In this document: one piece after another, positions 8,400-12,988 of the stretch | Position numbering within the stretch: the first letter of the stretch is position 1 | Layout of the letters: the number at the start of each line of letters is the position of its first letter | Assembly: GCA_016290715.1 (NCBI GenBank) | Contig: JAEEUY010000015.1 | Location: 1-12,988 of the forward strand | Reading direction: 5' to 3' | Source: Bacteroidales bacterium | GTDB lineage: Bacteria > Bacteroidota > Bacteroidia > Bacteroidales > WCHB1-69 | Length of the DNA: 12,988 nucleotides | Made by a program: the position numbers and the translations under genes | The notes under the pieces: generated by a model | The model's database searches: none | The model's input: the letters and a program-made list of their open reading frames with translations, nothing else | What the model was told of the DNA's origin: nothing

Positions 8400-8431
8400 C
8401 AAATGTACTTTAATATTTTTAGAAAATCAAG
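8400..8431 (-). promoter_or_regulatory. Bacteroidota-type promoter for M3 peptidase (-dnaE) unit
   Basis: Read on the minus strand, -7 box TACATTTG (8407 down to 8400) fits TAnnTTTG. CTTG (8431 down to 8428) is a one-mismatch -33 box with a 20-bp spacer. It leaves a leader of about 65 nt before the ATG at 8328. Confidence 0.7.
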
Positions 8432-8532
8432 TTAAAAAAGATTCAATTTCAAAAAAAAGTAAACAAATTTATATTGGAAATCCCATGTAAATTAAACAGA
8501 AATACATTATAAAAGGGGAGCGTTATTTTCAT
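8432..8532. other. AT-rich intergenic stretch, no feature seen
   Basis: Part of the 468-bp gene-poor interval between the peptidase and fusA. The rest of that interval is the peptidase leader and promoter, the tRNA with its terminator and promoter, and a hairpin after fusA. This piece is A/T-rich and I find no ORF, RNA or repeat in it. Confidence 0.6.
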
Positions 8533-8573
8533 AAAAAAACTCATAACACTGAAATTATAGTGTTATGAGTTTT
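8533..8573 (-). terminator. Strong rho-independent terminator after tRNA-Ala
   Basis: A perfect 15-bp inverted repeat, AAAACTCATAACACT (8536-8550) and its complement (8559-8573), with an 8-nt loop. On the minus strand the stem runs into a T tract (complement of seven A at 8533-8539). It begins 4 bp beyond the tRNA 3' end and also shields the peptidase promoter from read-through. Confidence 0.93.
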
Positions 8574-8576
8574 GGG

Positions 8577-8649
8577 TGGAGAAGACGGGATTCGAACCCG
8601 CGACCCCTTGATTGCGAACCAAGTGCTCTACCAACTGAGCTACATCCCC
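8577..8649 (-). tRNA. tRNA-Ala (anticodon CGC)
   Basis: A 73-nt cloverleaf on the minus strand: acceptor GGGGATG, D arm GCTC...GAGC, anticodon stem CTTGG/TCAAG, loop TTCGCAA (anticodon CGC, complement of 8614-8616, reading GCG codons), variable loop GGGTC, T arm GCGGG-TTCGAAT-CCCGT, 3' acceptor CTTCTCC and discriminator A. The G3-U70 pair, the main alanine identity element, is present. CCA is not encoded (the next bases are CCC), so it must be added after transcription. One oddity: acceptor position 6 (U, 8644) faces U67 (8583), a mismatch where many Ala tRNAs have U-A. It is flanked by its own promoter and terminator and looks expressed. Confidence 0.93.
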
Positions 8650-8663
8650 GAGATTCAAACTTG

Positions 8664-8696
8664 CAAATCTATTTTTTTTGTTAAACTATATCAAAA
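8664..8696 (-). promoter_or_regulatory. Bacteroidota-type promoter for tRNA-Ala
   Basis: On the minus strand, TTTTG (8696 down to 8692) as -33 box and TAGATTTG (8671 down to 8664) as -7 box, with a 20-bp spacer. Both match the consensus. The tRNA 5' end lies 14 bp downstream at 8649. Confidence 0.85.
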
Positions 8697-8762
8697 CTCT
8701 AAAAATCAAAAACTTATCTGATAAACAGATTTGCTCGTTTGAGGTTGCAAAGATACACTTTT

Positions 8763-8791
8763 TTGTTTAATGGATGGAATCCATCAAACAA
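8763..8791. other. Hairpin just after the fusA stop codon
   Basis: TTGTTTAATGGAT (8763-8775) pairs with ATCCATCAAACAA (8779-8791) with one mismatch and a 3-nt loop, 5 bp beyond the fusA stop. On the minus strand it is followed by an A-rich stretch rather than T, so it is not a textbook terminator for fusA. On the plus strand a T-rich tract follows (8792-8806). It may mark the 3' end of the fusA mRNA or block antisense transcription into fusA. Confidence 0.45.
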
Positions 8792-8796
8792 TTATT

Positions 8797-10872
8797 TTAT
8801 TTTTTTGCGTCTTCCTGGCGTTTTTTAATCACTTCCTCCTGTTTTGCCGCTGGCATAGGCATATATTGGTAAAATTCCATAGAATAGTTGGCACGGCCAC
8901 TGGTAACATTTCTCAAAGCGGTTGCATAGCCAAACATTTCCATTAATGGAATAAAACCATTCAACTTCTGTGAACCTTTTCTGAAACGACGCATGCTGTC
9001 GATGCGACCGCGGCGCTTGTTTAGGTCGCGGGTTACATTCCCAATGAAATCATCAGGGGTATTGATTTCCACTTTCATAACTGGTTCTAAGATGATTGGA
9101 TTAGCTTGTTTGAATCCTTGCTTAAAGCACATCGCTGCACATAATTGGAAGGCCATATCACTGGAATCTACCGGATGGAAACTGCCATCTACCAATACGC
9201 ATTTCACATCCACTACGGGATAACCCGCTATAGGGCTTTTCTCCATGGCACTCAGTAATCCTTTTTGTATGGAAGGAAGAAATTCTTTAGGAACAACCCC
9301 GCCTTTTGTAACATCCACAAACTCAAATCCTTTTCCCGGATTGGGTTCAAAACGAATCACTGTGTGGGCAAATTGTCCCTTTCCGCCACTTTGCTTTACA
9401 TGCCGGTAGTTGCATTCTGAAGAGGTGGTGATGGTTTCTCTAAAAGATACCGAAGGCTGTCCCACAGTAATGGGCACTTTAAATTCATCCCTGATACGTT
9501 CTACAAGGATCTCCAAATGAAGTTCCCCCATTCCCGCAATGATGGTCTCTTCTGTTTCATCGTCATAATGGGAGTGAAAAGAGGGGTCTTCGTTAGTCAG
9601 TTTGGCTAAGGTTTCCGCAAGCTTGTCCCTGTTTTTTTTGTCTTCCAGATTCACTTTCATTTCAATCACGGAAGGGGGAACTTGGATAGACTCAAGTAAA
9701 ACGGGCTGTTTGTCATCACATAAAGTATCGCCAGTGCGGGTATATTTCATGCCAACCAATGCGACAATTTCTCCAGGGCCCGCTTCTGAAATTTCCTCCC
9801 TTTCTTTGGCCTTGATTCTGAAAATACGTCCAATACGTTCATTTTTTCGCTTATTCGTGTTGTAAACACTCATTCCATTGCTGATTTTCCCACTTACAAT
9901 ACGAATAAAAGTCTGCTGTCCCACGTATGGGTCGTTGATTAATTTGAAAGCCAAAGCGGCCAATGGTTCATTAGCAGAAGGATTCCGCTGATATGTTTTC
10001 TCATCATCATCAGGATCATGTGCAATAACCGCTCCTAAATCGGTGGGTGAGGGGAGGTAATCAACAATGGCATCCAGAAGCAGTTGGATACCTTTGTTTT
10101 TATAGGCAGCTCCGCACAGAACGGGCGTTATCATGAGCTTGATGGTGGCGTTGCGTATCGCTTTCTTTAACATCTCTTCCGGAATTTCCGCATCTTCCAG
10201 ATACAATTCCGCGATTTCATCATCGTAATCAGCTATTTTTTCAATCAGAAAGTGGCGGGCTTCTATCGCTTTATCAAGCAAATCAGCAGGAATGTCTCCC
10301 ACAATTCGCTCTTTCTCCCTGAAAGTAATGGACTGCATACATACCAAGTCTATCATTCCTTGGAACTCACTTTCTGCCCCAATCGGCAGATGAAGAGGAA
10401 CGGCATTTGCCCCAAGATATTTGTTCATTTGCGTAACCACCTCCGCAAAGTCAGCTCCTGTTCTATCCATTTTATTGACAAAGGCTATGCGGGGAACACG
10501 GTACTTATCTGCTTGATTCCAAACCGTTTCGCTTTGAGGTTCCACACCACCTACCGCACAAAAAACAGCTACCATTCCGTCAATCACGCGTAAAGAACGT
10601 TCCACCTCAATGGTAAAATCCACGTGCCCGGGAGTATCTATCAAATTAATCTGGTAACCATTCCATTGGGCCGTAATCGCAGCGGAAGCAATGGTGATTC
10701 CACGTTCCTGCTCCTGCTTCATGAAATCCATCGTTGCTTGTCCGTCGTGTGTCTCGCCCACTTTGCGATTCACCCCTGTGAAAAATAATATTCTTTCAGA
10801 TACCGTGGTCTTCCCTGCATCAATATGCGCGGCAATTCCGATGTTTCTTAATTTGGAAATAGGCTGGCTCAT
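8797..10872 (-). CDS. fusA: Translation elongation factor G (EF-G)
   Basis: 691 residues (E. coli EF-G is 704). It drives ribosomal translocation with GTP in the cytoplasm. GTPase motifs are intact: AHIDAGKTT at 15-23, switch I QERGITI at 55-61, DTPGH at 79-83 with catalytic His83, and NKMD at 133-136. The G5-like segment is CGAAYKNKG at 253-261, with Ala where E. coli has CGSAFKNKG. Domain II starts near 300, domain III spans ~400-475 (MGELHLE at 448-454), domain IV ~475-595 with the tip loop HPVDSSDMAF at 566-575 (E. coli has HDVDSSELAF), and domain V ~595-675 with MFGYAT at 646-651. No rpsL, rpsG or tuf genes adjoin it, so it is not in a classical str operon here. It may be a paralog beside a str-operon copy. 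It is not the GTPase-deficient Bacteroides EF-G2 type, because its G motifs are complete. A promoter with a ~40-nt AT-rich leader precedes the ATG. Confidence 0.96.
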   Translation of the reverse strand: MSQPISKLRNIGIAAHIDAGKTTVSERILFFTGVNRKVGETHDGQATMDFMKQEQERGITIASAAITAQWNGYQINLIDTPGHVDFTIEVERSLRVIDGMVAVFCAVGGVEPQSETVWNQADKYRVPRIAFVNKMDRTGADFAEVVTQMNKYLGANAVPLHLPIGAESEFQGMIDLVCMQSITFREKERIVGDIPADLLDKAIEARHFLIEKIADYDDEIAELYLEDAEIPEEMLKKAIRNATIKLMITPVLCGAAYKNKGIQLLLDAIVDYLPSPTDLGAVIAHDPDDDEKTYQRNPSANEPLAALAFKLINDPYVGQQTFIRIVSGKISNGMSVYNTNKRKNERIGRIFRIKAKEREEISEAGPGEIVALVGMKYTRTGDTLCDDKQPVLLESIQVPPSVIEMKVNLEDKKNRDKLAETLAKLTNEDPSFHSHYDDETEETIIAGMGELHLEILVERIRDEFKVPITVGQPSVSFRETITTSSECNYRHVKQSGGKGQFAHTVIRFEPNPGKGFEFVDVTKGGVVPKEFLPSIQKGLLSAMEKSPIAGYPVVDVKCVLVDGSFHPVDSSDMAFQLCAAMCFKQGFKQANPIILEPVMKVEINTPDDFIGNVTRDLNKRRGRIDSMRRFRKGSQKLNGFIPLMEMFGYATALRNVTSGRANYSMEFYQYMPMPAAKQEEVIKKRQEDAKK

Positions 10873-10920
10873 TATTTAAGTATTTTATTTTCAGTTATTT
10901 ATATATTTTATTTGTGCCTG

Positions 10921-10951
10921 CAAATTTCGGATTTTTTTGCAGAAAATCAAA
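10921..10951 (-). promoter_or_regulatory. Probable promoter for fusA
   Basis: On the minus strand, TTTG (10951 down to 10948) and GAAATTTG (10928 down to 10921, one mismatch to TAnnTTTG) with a 19-bp spacer. A 7-bp inverted repeat CTGCAAA (10918-10924) and TTTGCAG (10936-10942) overlaps the -7 box and spacer, which could be an operator or chance. Confidence 0.6.
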
Positions 10952-10988
10952 TTTTTGCAAAAAAAAATCTTTCTGTGCTTAAAAATGA

Positions 10989-11018
10989 CTTTTTTCGCGA
11001 TAAAATAAGTTATCTTTG
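10989..11018 (+). promoter_or_regulatory. Promoter for the nucleoside phosphorylase-hydrolase unit
   Basis: A -7 box TATCTTTG at 11011-11018 fits the consensus. The -33 region is only a T-rich stretch (from about 10989) with no clear TTTG. Transcription should begin near 11023-11025, leaving a very short leader. Confidence 0.65.
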
Positions 11019-11036
11019 CAATCTAAAATGGGAGAT

Positions 11037-11882
11037 ATGTTAAAATATGCTGAAAGTGCTGAATTTATTGGAAATCAGACCAGAATCCACCCGAAAATAG
11101 GCATAGTTTTGGGTTCCGGATTAGGGAATCTGGTTCAGCAAATGAAGGTGGGAACCACGATTCCCTATGCCAATATTCCTCATTTCCCCGTATCTACCGT
11201 AGCCGGGCATCGGGGGGAATTGGTGTTCGGAGAGTTGAATGGGGTGGAGGTTTGCGTTTTAAATGGCCGCAAGCACTACTACGAGGGGTGTACTATTCAG
11301 GAGGTGGTGGAACCCTTGCACATAATTCATGAGTTAGGGGTGAAAGTGTTGATCCTATCCAATGCCGCCGGCGGCTTAAATCCCAGTTTCCAAGTGGGCG
11401 ATGTGATGCTCATTAATGACCATATTAATATGATGGCTGCCCATCCGCTTTTCGGACGGGAGAATGGTTTGCAACCTTCACATTATTTATCATCTAAAAT
11501 ATTGTATTCAAAAATATTAAGAAATATTACTTTAAGTATTGCTAAAAATAATGATATTCCTTTGCAGCGGGGCGTTTATTTGGCGCATTCTGGTCCATAT
11601 TTTGGCACACGTGCTGAAAGTGCCATGCAATTTAATTTGGGTGCCGATGCTGTGGGAATGTCCACTATCCCTGAAGCAATTCAGGCTGCCGCTTTGGATA
11701 TGGAAGTATTGGCCTTTTCTGTCATTACCGACCTCGCCGCCATTGGAACAATTGAACATCCCACGCATGAGGCAGTGCTGAAAGCCGCTCAATATGCCGG
11801 TGAAAAATTAACACGGATAATCATCAATATTCTTCCACGCATAACATTTGACCCGCAAGGAAATTTAGTTGAAACCATTTAA
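11037..11882 (+). CDS. Purine nucleoside phosphorylase, trimeric PNP/MTAP family
   Basis: 281 residues from ATG 11037. It cleaves purine nucleosides with phosphate to give the free base and (deoxy)ribose-1-phosphate, in cytoplasmic purine salvage. Family motifs: phosphate loop GSGLG at 26-30, GHRGELVFG at 57-65, GRKHYYEG at 77-84 (phosphate-binding Arg and His), SNAAGGLNPSF at 108-118 followed by GDVMLINDHIN, GPYFGTRAES at 186-195 and GADAVGMSTIPE at 202-213. Two residues at base-contact positions differ from human PNP: Gly190 stands where human has Glu201 (FET), and Asp232 where human has Asn243 (SLITN). This is partly like the related MTA phosphorylases, so the preferred base is uncertain. 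The frame is open to a TTG at 11016, but that lies inside the promoter. ATG 11028 is possible but would be almost leaderless. The hydrolase gene starts 3 bp after the stop. Confidence 0.9.
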   Translation: MLKYAESAEFIGNQTRIHPKIGIVLGSGLGNLVQQMKVGTTIPYANIPHFPVSTVAGHRGELVFGELNGVEVCVLNGRKHYYEGCTIQEVVEPLHIIHELGVKVLILSNAAGGLNPSFQVGDVMLINDHINMMAAHPLFGRENGLQPSHYLSSKILYSKILRNITLSIAKNNDIPLQRGVYLAHSGPYFGTRAESAMQFNLGADAVGMSTIPEAIQAAALDMEVLAFSVITDLAAIGTIEHPTHEAVLKAAQYAGEKLTRIIINILPRITFDPQGNLVETI

Positions 11883-11885
11883 ACT

Positions 11886-12988
11886 ATGTGTAAAAATCTG
11901 ATAAATCGTTTATGGTGCGGAAAACACCTCTTTTTTATAAGTTTTTGCTGGTGTTTTTTTACCGGATGCGCCTCTAACAATGCACAAAATGGATGGCCAC
12001 TGGATTTGATGCAGAAATTCAATCCAAATATTTACTATATAATGCATGTTGATGGGAAAGAGTATGTAATAAAGCAGGATGTTTTTAACGTTAAAAAGTG
12101 TGAATTCACATGGTATGATGCCAACAGCAAATCAGCAATGGTATCTCCTCAAAAGTTGCAAATAAAAATAAAAAGAAATCGCTGCATTTTGCTCTACAAA
12201 GGGGGAAAGAAGGTGGTGAAAAAAGCAGACTACAATTTGGAAGACCTCACTTGGAGAGGTACTTGCGAATGGAAAGGGAAGACCGTCTCTTTTGATTTTG
12301 TGGAGTACCATACAGCAGACTATGCCACTTTTTCGCATCGTTATCAAAAGAAAATATTCAATTATAAAGTAGAAAAGAACGTTTCGTATGGTCATGCATC
12401 CGGTTACTGGACATCAAATATTTCTGCGAAGAATAATTATGCGGATGTACTTGCTACGGGAATATCCAAGTCATTGAAAAAGAGGGATCTGAATCTGACC
12501 ATGGATCTTTATATTCCTCAAAATGATGACCTGAAAGCCCGACCGTTGCTGATGTTTATTCATGGTGGAGCATTCTATATGGGCGATAAAAGCGACAATC
12601 CGATTGTGCTTTGGTGCAAGCATTTCGCTTCGTTAGGCTATGTGGTGGCATCTATCAATTATCGTATGGGATTCCAACCTACTAAGCGAGCCATTGAGCG
12701 TTGCGGGTATGGGGCGGTTCAAGATGCGCATGCCGCCATGCGTTATTTGCTTGAAAATAAAAATGTTTACCATATTAATCCTGATTATCTTTTTGTCGCC
12801 GGAAGCAGTGCTGGCGGAATTACAGCCTTGAATCTTGCCTTTATGCGTAATCAAAATCGTCCGGAATCCACCCAAAAAGGATTGCTTTCTGAAGACATGG
12901 GAAACATTGAATCATCGGGCAACAATTCCAAACAATCCTTTACTATTCGTGCGGTAGGAAATATGTGGGGAGCGGTGAATGATGTGCA
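11886..12988 (+). CDS. Alpha/beta-hydrolase (carboxylesterase/lipase-like) lipoprotein, 3' end outside window
   Basis: The frame is open from ATG 11886 to the window edge, showing 367 residues with no stop. The N-terminus is a signal with lipobox FTGC, Cys28 being the likely lipidated residue, so the protein should be an envelope lipoprotein. Residues ~29-190 form a region I do not recognise, rich in Lys, Tyr and Trp and predicted by eye to be mostly beta. The hydrolase domain begins near residue 200 (DLNLTMDLYIP): HGGAF at 226-230 is the oxyanion motif, SINYRMGF follows, and GSSAGG at 306-311 is the nucleophile elbow with Ser308. The catalytic Asp and His lie beyond the window. HGG plus GxSxGG fits the esterase/lipase group close to hormone-sensitive lipase and feruloyl esterases; the substrate cannot be told. 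It starts 3 bp after the phosphorylase stop and is very likely in the same operon, though a metabolic link is not evident. Confidence 0.88.
   Translation, partial: MCKNLINRLWCGKHLFFISFCWCFFTGCASNNAQNGWPLDLMQKFNPNIYYIMHVDGKEYVIKQDVFNVKKCEFTWYDANSKSAMVSPQKLQIKIKRNRCILLYKGGKKVVKKADYNLEDLTWRGTCEWKGKTVSFDFVEYHTADYATFSHRYQKKIFNYKVEKNVSYGHASGYWTSNISAKNNYADVLATGISKSLKKRDLNLTMDLYIPQNDDLKARPLLMFIHGGAFYMGDKSDNPIVLWCKHFASLGYVVASINYRMGFQPTKRAIERCGYGAVQDAHAAMRYLLENKNVYHINPDYLFVAGSSAGGITALNLAFMRNQNRPESTQKGLLSEDMGNIESSGNNSKQSFTIRAVGNMWGAVNDV

Noticed and set aside
11016..11036. TTG start for the nucleoside phosphorylase
   Set aside because: The TTG lies within the -7 promoter box, upstream of the expected transcription start.
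12132..12395. Minus-strand open frame inside the hydrolase gene
   Set aside because: Antisense to the lipoprotein hydrolase frame, which is open across the region and has clear motifs further on.

Overview
This window comes from a member of the Bacteroidota, most likely a Bacteroidales lineage that carries the type IX secretion system (T9SS). Three things point there: a C-terminal T9SS type A sorting domain on the first gene, repeated Bacteroidota-type promoters (a TAnnTTTG -7 box, often with a TTTG-like -33 box about 19-20 bp upstream), and AT-rich leaders without clear Shine-Dalgarno sequences. Most of the window looks like ordinary chromosome holding housekeeping genes. I see no insertion sequence, phage gene, CRISPR array, toxin-antitoxin pair or integration scar.

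Layout. Positions 1-1854 (+) hold the 3' end of a large surface or secreted protein with a tandem pair of ~160-residue repeats and the sorting domain. Its base composition is clearly more GC-rich than its neighbours. After a terminator comes a small rhodanese-domain lipoprotein gene (1999-2373, +). A bidirectional hairpin terminator separates it from the convergent dnaE (2450-6181, -), which follows a secreted M3-family zinc peptidase gene (6226-8328, -) by 44 bp and is probably co-transcribed with it. A 468-bp interval (8329-8796) holds a tRNA-Ala(CGC) gene on the minus strand with its own promoter and a strong terminator. Upstream on the same strand lies an elongation factor G gene (8797-10872, -) that is not in a str operon here. 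A ~165-bp divergent promoter region then leads to a purine nucleoside phosphorylase (11037-11882, +) and, 3 bp later, a lipoprotein alpha/beta-hydrolase that runs off the window (11886-12988, +).

How the genes relate. DnaE (replication), EF-G and tRNA-Ala (translation), and the phosphorylase (purine salvage) act in the cytoplasm. The M3 peptidase, rhodanese lipoprotein, hydrolase lipoprotein and T9SS cargo act in the envelope or outside the cell. Apart from the two likely operons (peptidase-dnaE and phosphorylase-hydrolase), nothing suggests that these genes form one dedicated system. The points most worth a second look are the uncharacterised tandem repeat and odd composition of the T9SS cargo, the changed base-contact residues of the phosphorylase, the U6-U67 mismatch and CGC anticodon of the tRNA, the complete PHP metal site of DnaE, and the unassigned N-terminal half of the hydrolase.
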